In this document: piece after piece, positions 49,647 to 58,252 of the stretch
Numbering within the stretch: position 1 is the stretch's first letter
How the letters are laid out: every line of letters starts with the position of its first letter
Assembly (NCBI GenBank): GCA_041736465.1
Contig: JBGSTO010000466.1
Coordinates: 24,589 to 88,588 of the forward strand
Direction: 5' to 3'
Length of the DNA: 64,000 nt
DNA from: JAJUJL01 sp041736465
GTDB lineage: Bacteria; Chloroflexota; Anaerolineae; Anaerolineales; UBA4823
The notes under the pieces: model-generated
What the model saw: only the letters and a program-made list of their open reading frames with translations
Databases searched by the model: none
What the model was told of the DNA's origin: nothing
Translations under genes and position numbers: made by a program

Positions 49647-50456
49647 TTACCCGGCGGTTACAAATGCGATCACTTCATGGCTGGCGGCCTGAGGGGTTTC
49701 CAGGGGGTAAAAATGCCCGGCGCCGGGCAGGATCTTCACCTGGCTGTTGGGAATCTGCCGGGCGAGCAGCTCTGCATTGCCTGGTGGTACGACTTTATCG
49801 TGCTCGCCAAACAGTATCAGGGTTGGCATTTGAAGCTGCGGCAGCCGGTTTTCGAATGCGGCGACTTCTGAGAGCAGCGCCAGGCCGATACCCATTTGAG
49901 CCTGATACCCCTGGAGGTCAATTGGGTGCGCAGCCCGGTAGCCAAGCCATTGTTCTACCACATCAGGCTGGCGTTCTTCAAAACCCGGGGCGCAGCTGAT
50001 CAATATGCCGCGCTTCAAACGGGTGAGTGGATCACTGCTGGTATCCGTCAGCACTGCCATGGCTTCCTGGGTAATCGGAATGTGGCGCGGCCCACCGAAG
50101 TTTGTGGCAGACAACACCAGTTTATACACCCTGTCCGGCCTGGAGAGCGCCAGGGCCTGGGCGATGTAGCCACCCATCGAATGCCCTAAGATGACTGCCT
50201 GCTCGATTTCCAGCGCTTGCAGCAGAGCGGCTGTATCCTCTGCCAGCATCTGGGCGGTATACGGCCCAGTGGGTTTGTCGCTATCACCCACACCGCGATT
50301 ATCGAAGGTGATCACCCGAAAGCGTTCAGCCAGGTAAGGCACCATCTTGTGCCACATCCAGCGGTCATAACCCAGCCCGGCGATCAATATCAGCGGCTGG
50401 CCTTGACCTTGAATTTCATAGGCTATCTGAATATCATTGATTTTGATCAACGGCAT
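49647..50456 (-). CDS. Alpha/beta hydrolase
   Basis: This 269-residue alpha/beta-hydrolase-fold enzyme has the nucleophile elbow LGHSMGGYIAQ, an oxyanion-region LIAGLGYDRWMW, acid LFGEHDKVVP and histidine GAGHFYPLE. It resembles 3-oxoadipate enol-lactonase-like hydrolases. ATG 50456 has AGGAGG five bases upstream; the GTG at 50462 has no spacing and is rejected. Its start overlaps the end of the acyl-CoA synthetase gene by 23 bases. A thioesterase or lactonase role would fit. Confidence 0.88.
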   Translation of the reverse strand: MPLIKINDIQIAYEIQGQGQPLILIAGLGYDRWMWHKMVPYLAERFRVITFDNRGVGDSDKPTGPYTAQMLAEDTAALLQALEIEQAVILGHSMGGYIAQALALSRPDRVYKLVLSATNFGGPRHIPITQEAMAVLTDTSSDPLTRLKRGILISCAPGFEERQPDVVEQWLGYRAAHPIDLQGYQAQMGIGLALLSEVAAFENRLPQLQMPTLILFGEHDKVVPPGNAELLARQIPNSQVKILPGAGHFYPLETPQAASHEVIAFVTAG

Positions 50457-52008
50457 CGGCACCTCCTTCGCCTGCAGTTAAGGCTGCGGTGTATCTCTTG
50501 CGCAGCTCTGCTTTCAGAACCTTACCATATGGAGAATAGGGCAGACCCTCGGAAAACAGCACCTGCCTGGGGATTTTGTAGCGTGCCAGCTGTTTTTCGC
50601 AGAAGTCGATCAGTTCTTGTGCCTGTGTGTTGTTTCCTGGGTAAAGCTGGACGAAGATCACACCCACCTCGCCCCATTTCTGATCGGGCACGCCGATCAG
50701 AGCTGCGTCGGCGACCGCCGGGTGCTGGCGAAAGACAGCTTCGACTTCGGCAGCGTAGATGTTTTCCCCCCCGGATTTGATCATATCTTTGAAGCGCCCG
50801 ACAATGTAAAAGAACCCATCCGCGTCTTTGCGCGCCATATCCCCGGTGTAAAACCAGCCATCTTGAATGGCGCTGGCGCTGGACTCCGGGTCACGCCAGT
50901 AGCCGGAGCATACATGTGGGCCCCAGATGATCAGCTCGCCGGTCTCGCCGGCAGGCACTTCGGTGCCGGTTTCCGGGTTGATTAGCTTCATCCGACTGTG
51001 GAAAATAGGCTTACCCACCGAGCCGGACTTACGCGCCGACTCCTCGTCGGTCATACTGAAGCAGTTGGTGCCGACCTCGGTCAGACCGTAGCCCTGGCGA
51101 AAGACGACCCCCTTTTGCTCGCGCCAGGTCTGCATCAGCGGCTTCGGACAGGATGCCCCACCGGAGATGAAGAAGCGCACACGGCTGAAGTCAGCCTGGG
51201 CAAAATTTGGGGTTTCTTGCCACATCTGGAACAGGGTGGGGACACCGAGAATCACGGTGCAGCCCTCATCTACAATGGCTTGCAAAGACGCCTGGGTGTC
51301 GAAGGTGCGCGCCAGGACGAGGCGACCACCGGCATAGATCAGCGGTGTCAGGAATGCGAACAAGCCACCGGCATGGAAGAGGGGTGTAAAAAGTGGTGAT
51401 ACGTCGCTCTCGTTGAGTCCCCAGCTGATGACGGTGTTGATGCAGTTCCACAATATTTGCCGGTGGGGCAGAACTGCCCCTTTTGGCCGGCCTGTCGTAC
51501 CGGAGGTGTAAAGGATGCAGTAGGCATCATCCGCATCCAGTGGAGGGCGTACGGGCTCAGCGGAGCTGCTGGCGGCAAGCGCTACTTCATAGTGCTGGGC
51601 ACCCGCGATCTGCGCGCCTTCCACGCTCATGATGTGCGCAACGCTTATTTGCGGTCGCATTTCCTCCAGAACGGGAACAAACTCCGGACCACACAAAAGC
51701 AGCGCCGGCTGGTTGTCGTTGGTGATATAGACCAGCTCACGGGCTGTCAGCCGCCAGTTGAGCGGTGCAAAAATCGCGCCGATCTTGGGCAGGCCAAACA
51801 GCAAGTCGAAGTAGATTGGGCTGTTGTGCGCCAGAATCGAAACCCGGTCTCCCTTGCGCAGGCCAAGCTGTGCTGCCAGGTTTGCCAGCCGGCAGGCGCG
51901 GGCATTCAACTCGGCATACGTAAAGCTGCGCCCGGTGTACAAATCCAGCAGAGCAACCCGATCCGGCGTTAACTCTGCCCGGCGGGTGAGCAGGTCGGCG
52001 GCGTGCAT
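50434..52008 (-). CDS. Acyl-CoA synthetase (AMP-binding), copy 2
   Basis: This is a 524-residue ANL-superfamily ligase that activates a carboxylic acid through an acyl-adenylate to a CoA thioester. Motifs: YCILYTSGTTGRPKGAVLPH (P-loop), RQGYGLTEVGTNCFS (A5-like), GWFYTGDMARKDADGF, GRFKDMIKSGGENIYAAEVE and the C-terminal lysine in YGKVLKAELRK. The chain length is not predictable. ATG 52008 (MHAADLLTRRAE) has AGGA upstream; the frame to 52050 runs into the SDR gene. It is a paralog of the ligase at 56695. Confidence 0.93.
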   Translation of the reverse strand: MHAADLLTRRAELTPDRVALLDLYTGRSFTYAELNARACRLANLAAQLGLRKGDRVSILAHNSPIYFDLLFGLPKIGAIFAPLNWRLTARELVYITNDNQPALLLCGPEFVPVLEEMRPQISVAHIMSVEGAQIAGAQHYEVALAASSSAEPVRPPLDADDAYCILYTSGTTGRPKGAVLPHRQILWNCINTVISWGLNESDVSPLFTPLFHAGGLFAFLTPLIYAGGRLVLARTFDTQASLQAIVDEGCTVILGVPTLFQMWQETPNFAQADFSRVRFFISGGASCPKPLMQTWREQKGVVFRQGYGLTEVGTNCFSMTDEESARKSGSVGKPIFHSRMKLINPETGTEVPAGETGELIIWGPHVCSGYWRDPESSASAIQDGWFYTGDMARKDADGFFYIVGRFKDMIKSGGENIYAAEVEAVFRQHPAVADAALIGVPDQKWGEVGVIFVQLYPGNNTQAQELIDFCEKQLARYKIPRQVLFSEGLPYSPYGKVLKAELRKRYTAALTAGEGGADAVDQNQ

Positions 52009-52024
52009 GCTAGGTCCTGTCTCG

Positions 52025-52789
52025 TTAAGTGCCAACGACGATACCGCCATCTACCCGCAAGGTATCCCCGGTGATAAAGCTGGCTTCATCGGATGCCAGA
52101 AATACATAGGCATTGGCGATATCCCTGGGTTCGCCCAGGCGTCCGAGCGGGGTGCGGGCCTTCATGCCGTCGAGGATTTTCTCCGGCATGGCAGCAACCA
52201 TCTCGGTCGCGGTGAAGCCGGGAGCGACGGCATTGACGCGGATGTTATAGCGCCCCAGCTCGCGTGCCCATACCTTGGTCATACCGATCACGCCAGATTT
52301 ACTGGCAACGTAGTTGGTCTGCCCGAAGTTGCCATCCAGACCGACGACCGAGGTAGCGTTGAGAATGACGCCGCCTCCCTGGCGGATCATCACCGGCGCA
52401 ACAGCCTGGGTGCAGTTGAACACCCCTTTCAGATTGACCGAGATGACCAGGTCGAACTGCTCCTCTGCCATTTGCGAGACCAGCTGTCCTTCTTTGACCT
52501 TTACCAGCAGTCCGTCACGCAGGATGCCGGCGTTGTTCACCAACACATCGATGCGCTGGTGCCGGGCGATGATCTCATCAACCCAGGTCTGTACTTCCTG
52601 CCGGTTAGCGACGTTGACTTTGTTGAAAGTGCAGCGCTCACCAATCTCCTGGGCAGTTTGCAGCCCGGCGGTATCGTTCAAATCGCAGATGATGACGGTA
52701 GCGCCCTCTTCGGCAAAGCGCAGTGCGGTGGCTTTGCCGATCCCGGCTGCTCCACCGGTAACCAGGGTGACTTTATCTTTTAGACGCAT
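52025..52789 (-). CDS. Short-chain dehydrogenase/reductase (FabG-like)
   Basis: This 254-residue NAD(P)-dependent oxidoreductase has TGGAAGIGKATA (cofactor), ICDLND (Asp after the second strand, favouring NAD), NNAGILRDG, the catalytic Ser in LNATSVVGLDG and YVASKSG (Tyr and Lys), and PGFTATEMV. It may act as a 3-hydroxyacyl-CoA dehydrogenase in this cluster. GGAGG precedes ATG 52789; the frame to 52873 is rejected. It is followed 16 bases later by the acyl-CoA synthetase gene. Confidence 0.93.
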   Translation of the reverse strand: MRLKDKVTLVTGGAAGIGKATALRFAEEGATVIICDLNDTAGLQTAQEIGERCTFNKVNVANRQEVQTWVDEIIARHQRIDVLVNNAGILRDGLLVKVKEGQLVSQMAEEQFDLVISVNLKGVFNCTQAVAPVMIRQGGGVILNATSVVGLDGNFGQTNYVASKSGVIGMTKVWARELGRYNIRVNAVAPGFTATEMVAAMPEKILDGMKARTPLGRLGEPRDIANAYVFLASDEASFITGDTLRVDGGIVVGT

Positions 52790-52808
52790 GCTTCCTCCAA
52801 AAATTTGA

Positions 52809-53864
52809 TCATATGGATGCAGGACCCCAGCGAACGATGCTGGCGCCCCATACATAACCGATCCCGGCGGCAACGATTGCCATCAGATCCCCATCTTTCA
52901 ACCGGCCATTTTTTAGACCTTCGGAGATGCTGAAAATTGCATCTTGCTCGCCAATGTGCCCGATATGGCCCAAATAGGTGGTTTGTTCCTCACTCAATCC
53001 CAGGTGCTTGAGCATCTCGAGATGTGCAGACGGCTTGATCAGCAGAGTATTCAGGTAGCCCAGGTCGGTACGCGTATACGGGCTGCCATCGGGCTTGCTG
53101 CCGCTCTTGCGCAGGGCCTCATCCACACAGTGCAGCCAGTTGTCCATCGAGACCTGGTTCAAGCGATTTTTCATTGCTTCAGGTTCCACCAGATCGAAGT
53201 AGAACAGATCCTGGGCGACAGCCTGGTCGCTGGGAAACTGCACCGTGCCGGATGCCGGGACGATGACATGGTTGCTCATGAAGCCATCGCTCATCAAGTG
53301 AGAGCCCAGCACGTGATTGCTCGGCCAGCCGCGGCGCAGCAGCAGAGCACCCGCCCCGGCGCCGATATTGAACATGAAGGAGGTGCGCGGGTTCTTCAGA
53401 TTGATGAAATCGCCTACCCGGTAGCCGCCAGCTATCAGCACGGTATTGACCTCTGGATCGGCGATCATCATGTCACGCGCCAGTTTGAGCGCTCCTACCG
53501 TGGTGGCGCAGCGCATGTGTAAATCCATGCCCCAGGCGCGGGTGGCGCCGATTTCGTATGCCAGGTTCACGCCGGCTGTCCACAACAGGTATTCCTTCCA
53601 CTCTTCTGTGGTGCACAACACGACGTCGATCTCTTCTGGGGAGATATCGGACTTCGACAGGCAATCTTGCGCAGCCCATACCGCCATGCGGTTGGGGTGG
53701 TCCTGCGGCCCTGCCATGTGCTTTTGGGTGATGCCAAGTTTATCGCGCACCACCCATTCAGGCATTCCGGCAGCGGCAGCAATTTCGGCAGCGGTGAGCA
53801 CCGGTTCGGGCAGGTAGGTGCCGAAGCTGGCAATGCCTATGGAAAAACTCGAGTCTGGCTGCAT
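52809..53864 (-). CDS. KAS III / HMG-CoA-synthase-like thiolase-fold enzyme, copy 2
   Basis: This is a 351-residue thiolase-superfamily protein related to FabH. The nucleophile Cys119 lies in WGMDLHMRCATTVGALKLA. By hand alignment the FabH histidine and asparagine are not conserved: the HQAN region reads KPSAHLEML (277-285), and YGNTS reads IGHIGEQD (301-308), so chemistry probably differs from decarboxylating condensation. It lies in order behind thiolase and the DUF35 protein, the trio seen in archaeal thiolase/HMG-CoA synthase complexes. The start ATG is six bases after the DUF35 stop. Confidence 0.82.
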   Translation of the reverse strand: MQPDSSFSIGIASFGTYLPEPVLTAAEIAAAAGMPEWVVRDKLGITQKHMAGPQDHPNRMAVWAAQDCLSKSDISPEEIDVVLCTTEEWKEYLLWTAGVNLAYEIGATRAWGMDLHMRCATTVGALKLARDMMIADPEVNTVLIAGGYRVGDFINLKNPRTSFMFNIGAGAGALLLRRGWPSNHVLGSHLMSDGFMSNHVIVPASGTVQFPSDQAVAQDLFYFDLVEPEAMKNRLNQVSMDNWLHCVDEALRKSGSKPDGSPYTRTDLGYLNTLLIKPSAHLEMLKHLGLSEEQTTYLGHIGHIGEQDAIFSISEGLKNGRLKDGDLMAIVAAGIGYVWGASIVRWGPASI

Positions 53865-53870
53865 GCGAGC

Positions 53871-54299
53871 TCAGCTCACCGGGCGAAAAGCCAGCAAGGT
53901 GCTGCGCTTTTCGCCTTCGCCTTCGTCGATGAAATCCACGACCAGCGGCAGGCCGATTTGAATCGTCTCCGGGTGAGCGGCATCCAGCCCAAGCAGCCGG
54001 GCGCTGATCTTGACGCCTTCTTCCAGCTCGACAATGGCGGACAGGTAAGGTCTATCACGCCCATAGCCTGCCTGCGCCATGACGGTAGGTGCGATATAGA
54101 CCGAGGTGAATCCTGCCAGGCGCCCGCGCCCGCTCAACTCGCTCCAGGTCATCTGCGTGTGGTGGCATGCCGGACAGATTACCCGCGGCGGTAGATAAGT
54201 CTTTCCACAGGCAGAGCAGCTTGAGCCCATCAGCCTGTGCTCCCCGAGATGCTGTTGGAAAGAAGCATGTGTAAATGGCAGCGTGATGGTTTCGTTCAT
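53871..54299 (-). CDS. DUF35 zinc-ribbon/OB-fold protein
   Basis: This 142-residue protein has an N-terminal rubredoxin-like zinc ribbon (SSCSACGKTYLPPRVICPACH) and a C-terminal OB fold (GRGRLAGFTSVYIAPTVMAQ, then PYLSAIVELEEGVKI). DUF35 proteins bridge thiolase and HMG-CoA synthase in archaea by binding shared CoA. Here it lies between the thiolase and KAS III-like genes, supporting that role. AGAGGAA upstream fixes 54299. Confidence 0.92.
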   Translation of the reverse strand: MNETITLPFTHASFQQHLGEHRLMGSSCSACGKTYLPPRVICPACHHTQMTWSELSGRGRLAGFTSVYIAPTVMAQAGYGRDRPYLSAIVELEEGVKISARLLGLDAAHPETIQIGLPLVVDFIDEGEGEKRSTLLAFRPVS

Positions 54300-54328
54300 A
54301 CTGGATTCCTCTATTGATGCTTGCAGCG

Positions 54329-55597
54329 CTAATTCCGGCGCTCGAAAATGTGAACAACGCAAGTGGAGCCGGTAGCGCCCACATTGTGGGTGAGGGCTAG
54401 CGAGCGATCGCTCTTGACCTGGCGCTCGCCGGCGAGTCCTTGCATCTGCTTGAAAATCTCCACCACCTGGGCTACACCGGAAGCGCCAACCGGATGTCCT
54501 TTGGATTTCAGACCGCCGGAAGCGTTCACCGGTTTGGCGCCATCGCGTGCGGTCACGCCATCTTCAGCCATCTTGTAGCCATCGCCTGGAGAGAAAAAGC
54601 CCAGATCTTCGGTGGCAACCACTTCGGCGATGGTGAAGCAATCGTGAACTTCCGCGAAACGGATATCTGCGGGGGTCACGCCAGCCATCTCGTAGGCCTG
54701 CTGCGCTGCCAGGCGGGCGGCGATTAGCGTGGTTAGGTCTTCTCTGCCGTGCAGCGGCAGGTCGGAGGCTTGCCCTGAGCCGGTGATGAAGATGGGGTGA
54801 TCGGTGTAATCGTGGGCGCGCTCCGCAGAAACCAGCAGCAAGGCAGCAGCGCCATCGGTGATCGGCGAGCAGTCGAACAACCGCAGAGGCCACGCGATCA
54901 TCGGGTTTGCCGCGTTGTCATGCAGAAAATCCCAGATGTTTTGCCAGGCGGGCGCCGGTTTCCCCTTCTTGATCGCCGCAGCGATACGCCCCTGCATCCA
55001 ATCTGGGATGGTTACCCCAAACTGTGCGTTGGGATTCAGGGCGCCGTTTTCGTGATTCTTAATGGCGACGTTCATCAGGTGCTCTGGTCGCATTCCGTAG
55101 CGGTGCATGTAGGCTGTGGCTATGGCAGCATAAAAACCGGGAAAGGTAAATCCAGCCGGGATTTCATACAGCATGTCCGCTGCCGTAGCTAAGGTATCGG
55201 TGACGTCGGCAGTGGGCAGCGCGGTCATCTTCTCCGTGCCTCCTACCAGCACGACGTCCTGCATGCCGGAAGCGACCGCCATCACTCCCTGCCGCAGAGC
55301 GACGCCGCCGCTGGCGCAGGCATCTTCGAGGCGCACGGCGGGTATGGGAGTCAATCCAACAGCATCTGCCATGATGGGTGCGATATGTCCTTGGTGCTCG
55401 AATAAATCGCTGGAATAGTTGCCCAGGTAGAGGGCTTCGATGTCATGCGGATCGAATCCTTTCCTGGCGGAGCTGGACATATCCAGGTAAGCCTCCACGA
55501 ACAAGTCTCGGCTGGTTTTGCCCGGAAATGCGCCAAATTTACTCATTCCGGCAGCTACCAGTGCAACGGGTCGCGGCAGTGTTTTCTTCTTGGGCAT
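54329..55597 (-). CDS. Thiolase (acetyl-CoA acyltransferase-like, SCP-x type)
   Basis: This 422-residue thiolase has the nucleophile Cys94 in EDACASGGVALR, the EVHDCFTIAEV histidine and the C-terminal ASGGLKSKGHPVGASGVAQV. The FTIAEV form, and the size with no extra lid, fit SCP-x/archaeal-type thiolases that usually pair with DUF35. It cleaves a 3-oxoacyl-CoA, or condenses acetyl-CoA in the reverse direction. GAGGAG precedes the ATG; the DUF35 gene follows after 29 bases. Confidence 0.93.
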   Translation of the reverse strand: MPKKKTLPRPVALVAAGMSKFGAFPGKTSRDLFVEAYLDMSSSARKGFDPHDIEALYLGNYSSDLFEHQGHIAPIMADAVGLTPIPAVRLEDACASGGVALRQGVMAVASGMQDVVLVGGTEKMTALPTADVTDTLATAADMLYEIPAGFTFPGFYAAIATAYMHRYGMRPEHLMNVAIKNHENGALNPNAQFGVTIPDWMQGRIAAAIKKGKPAPAWQNIWDFLHDNAANPMIAWPLRLFDCSPITDGAAALLLVSAERAHDYTDHPIFITGSGQASDLPLHGREDLTTLIAARLAAQQAYEMAGVTPADIRFAEVHDCFTIAEVVATEDLGFFSPGDGYKMAEDGVTARDGAKPVNASGGLKSKGHPVGASGVAQVVEIFKQMQGLAGERQVKSDRSLALTHNVGATGSTCVVHIFERRN

Positions 55598-55608
55598 GGT
55601 TTTGCTCC

Positions 55609-56679
55609 TCAGGAGTTTAGCAGCAGGAATGGGCTGAAGGAAGACATAAAGGCGTCTGGTTTTTCAATGTATGGGGAGTGCCCGGTATCCAGGATAACCA
55701 CCTCTTCGTAGCTGCCTCCCCGGGTGGAATATTGATCCAGGATCGCGCGTACCTGGCTAACCATCGGTTGGGGTGAGTAAACATCAGCCCCGGGCCATCC
55801 TGGTACAAGGCCGAATTGCCCCAGGGTGCCGAAATCGAATAAAGAATTGTCTGAGACGATTTGATCGGTGTCGCCGCGCACCCACAGGAAAGGCGGCTTG
55901 GGCTGAGCTTCGAGAAAACGCTGCACCGAGTCGCCAACGTATTTGGGCGACAGGGCGTTGATCGGTCCCCATTTGCCGGGGGCGACATTGGGCCAGTTCG
56001 ACGAGGCAACAAAATCTCCTGGGTAGCGTTCTGGGCCGATCTTCTCGGTGAGCAGGGAAGACAGTAAATCTTCTTCGCGCTCCGGCTTGAAGGGTGGTTT
56101 CCAGTAGAAGGCGTTCATCACTACGCGCGGCGAAGCCTGGGGATTGTCGCTGGAGCGGTCACCGGCGGCGATTAGCCTGGGAAAATCGGGATTGACGATC
56201 CCACCCCCTGAACCGGCGTAGTCGTCATAACAAGGGGAGCCATCCGCGCCTTTGCAGCCGCCAAAACCATATGGCGAACCGGGGTTGACCAGCGTGGCGG
56301 ATAACACATTGGCGCTGTCGGCTGTGGCAATGGCAAATACGATCGTGCCGCCCATGGAATGTCCAGCAAGGTGGTATTTTTGAAGCCCCAGGGCTGTTTT
56401 CAGCGCCATGAAGTCATCAACCCAATCGCCCATGCCGCGCTCGGCATTGACCGGCAAATCCTGTGTGTCTCCATAGCCGCGCAGATCTGGCGCAAGGCCG
56501 CGATACCCGGCGGGAAGCTTGAGCATGATCTCTTCCCAGTAGGTCGCGGATGAAGCATTGCCGTGCAAGAATATCACGGGGATGCCATCCTGCGCACCGC
56601 TGGACAACAGGTGAATATTCAATCGCGAGGTGGGAACTATGCTGGAGGTAATTCCGGGCAGGGTGGGTACAGTAGTCAT
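55609..56679 (-). CDS. Alpha/beta hydrolase, epoxide-hydrolase/haloalkane-dehalogenase-like
   Basis: This 356-residue hydrolase has the oxyanion FLHGNASSATYWEEIM, LAPDLRGYGDTQ, nucleophile AGHSMGGTI, a long cap with GGCKGADGSPCYDDYAGSGGG and two cysteines, acid VRGDTDQIV and histidine DTGHSPY. The extended cap is unlike the shorter copy-2 hydrolase. ATG 56679 has AGGAG nine bases upstream; TTG 56688 is rejected. It lies 11 bases upstream of the thiolase start. The substrate is unknown. Confidence 0.85.
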   Translation of the reverse strand: MTTVPTLPGITSSIVPTSRLNIHLLSSGAQDGIPVIFLHGNASSATYWEEIMLKLPAGYRGLAPDLRGYGDTQDLPVNAERGMGDWVDDFMALKTALGLQKYHLAGHSMGGTIVFAIATADSANVLSATLVNPGSPYGFGGCKGADGSPCYDDYAGSGGGIVNPDFPRLIAAGDRSSDNPQASPRVVMNAFYWKPPFKPEREEDLLSSLLTEKIGPERYPGDFVASSNWPNVAPGKWGPINALSPKYVGDSVQRFLEAQPKPPFLWVRGDTDQIVSDNSLFDFGTLGQFGLVPGWPGADVYSPQPMVSQVRAILDQYSTRGGSYEEVVILDTGHSPYIEKPDAFMSSFSPFLLLNS

Positions 56680-56694
56680 GGCAGTCAACTCCTT

Positions 56695-58251
56695 TTAATC
56701 TGCTGAAGTATCAATGAACTGCTGGCGCAGCTCTCTCTTGAGAATCTTACCAGCAGCTGAGATGGGCAACCCTTGTAAGAAGGTTACACTTCGCGGCACC
56801 TTGAACTTCGCCAGGTGCTGGGTGAGGAATCCTAACAACTCTTGCTCGTCCACATTGTAACCGGGCTTTAACACCACGCAAGCTTTGCCTGCTTCCCCCC
56901 ATTTTTCATCGGGAATCCCGATCACCGCACACATATGTACCGCTGGATGCTGGTAAAGGGCTTTTTCGATCTCCGCCGGGTATACATTTTCTCCACCGCT
57001 GATGAACATGTCCTTCTTGCGGTCAACGATGTAAAAATAGCGCTGCTCATCATAGCGGGCAATGTCGCCTGTGTGGAAGTAACCGAGCGCGTCCAAGACC
57101 GCCGCGCTGGCTTGTGGGTCGTTGAAATAGCCTGAGCAGTAGGACGGGCCTTTGAGAACAAGCTCGCCTTCCTGGTTCGGCCCCAGGAAAACTCCTTGAT
57201 CGTCTACGATTTGGGCATCAACATAAAAGTTGGGGCGTCCGATGGAACCCGCTTTGCGGATAGCGTCTTCGGGCGCAAGAGCGAAAATTCCCGGACCAAA
57301 CTCGGTCATACCGAAGCCTTGCTTGAAGCGGATGCCCTTTTCGCGGGTATATTGCTCGACCAATGGCACCGGCAGAGGCGCGCCTCCGGAGGTGCAAAAG
57401 CGCAGGTTGGAAAGGTCTGCTGAAGCCCAGTTGGGTGCCTGGGTGAGCATCTGGTACATGGTGGGCACTGCCGCAAAGATGGTCGCTTTTTCGCGCTGCA
57501 GCAGCTCCAGCACCAGGGCGGGGTCGAACTGCCGGATTAAGATCGTCGTCCCGCCGAAGACAACCTGCGGGAGGGTGTAAACGAAAAGACCTCCGGTGTG
57601 GAAAAGGGGAAAGACGTTCAGATAGACATCATGGTGTGTCACATCGTGGATCACGGTATTGAGCGTGTTCCAGGCAATCATGCGGTGGGATACCTGGGCG
57701 GCTTTGGGAAGCCCGGTGGTGCCTCCGGTGAAAATCAGAGCGGCGATGTCTTCGGCCTCCAGACTCTCACAGGCCACCGGTGAATCCGGAGATGTGTCGA
57801 GCGCCGTCTGGAAGAGCGTACTGCCAGCCAATCCGAAGCCTTCTAGGTGTACCAGAAGCAGTTCAGCACCCGCTGCGGCTGAATACTGCGCAGAAATCTG
57901 TTCCGTTTCTGATTTGAAATCATCGGAGTAAACCAACACGCGGGGAGTGACATTTCTGAGGATGTCTGCCTGTTCCCGCCAGTGCAGCCGCCAGTTGAGC
58001 GCGGTGTGGATGGCGCCCAGCTTGCTGCAGGCGAAGAAAGTATCCAGGTGCTCGACCCCGTCGCGTGCCAGAATCGCCACGCGCTCGCCTTTGCGCACTC
58101 CGCGGCCCGCCAGCCAGTTTGCCAGCCGGTTAGCGCGGCGGTTGAACTCGCGGTACGTAAGCGCCAGTTCTGGTAGCTTACCGGCGTCTATGATTGCTAA
58201 AGAATCCGGTGAGTACAGCTCTCGACGCGCCAGATAGTCGCCGATATACAT
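56695..58251 (-). CDS. Acyl-CoA synthetase (AMP-binding), copy 1
   Basis: This 518-residue acid-CoA ligase has ALIFTGGTTGLPKAAQVSHR, KQGFGMTEFGPGIFALAP, GYFHTGDIARYDEQRYFY, RKKDMFISGGENVYPAEIE and the C-terminal AAGKILKRELRQ. TGGTTG replaces the usual TSGTTG start of the P-loop. The start at 58251 (MYIGDYLARRE) has GGAGGGG upstream and follows the KAS III-like stop by one base; the frame to 58539 is out-of-phase with that gene. It is similar in layout to the ligase at 50434 but clearly diverged. Confidence 0.92.
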   Translation of the reverse strand: MYIGDYLARRELYSPDSLAIIDAGKLPELALTYREFNRRANRLANWLAGRGVRKGERVAILARDGVEHLDTFFACSKLGAIHTALNWRLHWREQADILRNVTPRVLVYSDDFKSETEQISAQYSAAAGAELLLVHLEGFGLAGSTLFQTALDTSPDSPVACESLEAEDIAALIFTGGTTGLPKAAQVSHRMIAWNTLNTVIHDVTHHDVYLNVFPLFHTGGLFVYTLPQVVFGGTTILIRQFDPALVLELLQREKATIFAAVPTMYQMLTQAPNWASADLSNLRFCTSGGAPLPVPLVEQYTREKGIRFKQGFGMTEFGPGIFALAPEDAIRKAGSIGRPNFYVDAQIVDDQGVFLGPNQEGELVLKGPSYCSGYFNDPQASAAVLDALGYFHTGDIARYDEQRYFYIVDRKKDMFISGGENVYPAEIEKALYQHPAVHMCAVIGIPDEKWGEAGKACVVLKPGYNVDEQELLGFLTQHLAKFKVPRSVTFLQGLPISAAGKILKRELRQQFIDTSAD

Positions 58252-58252
58252 C

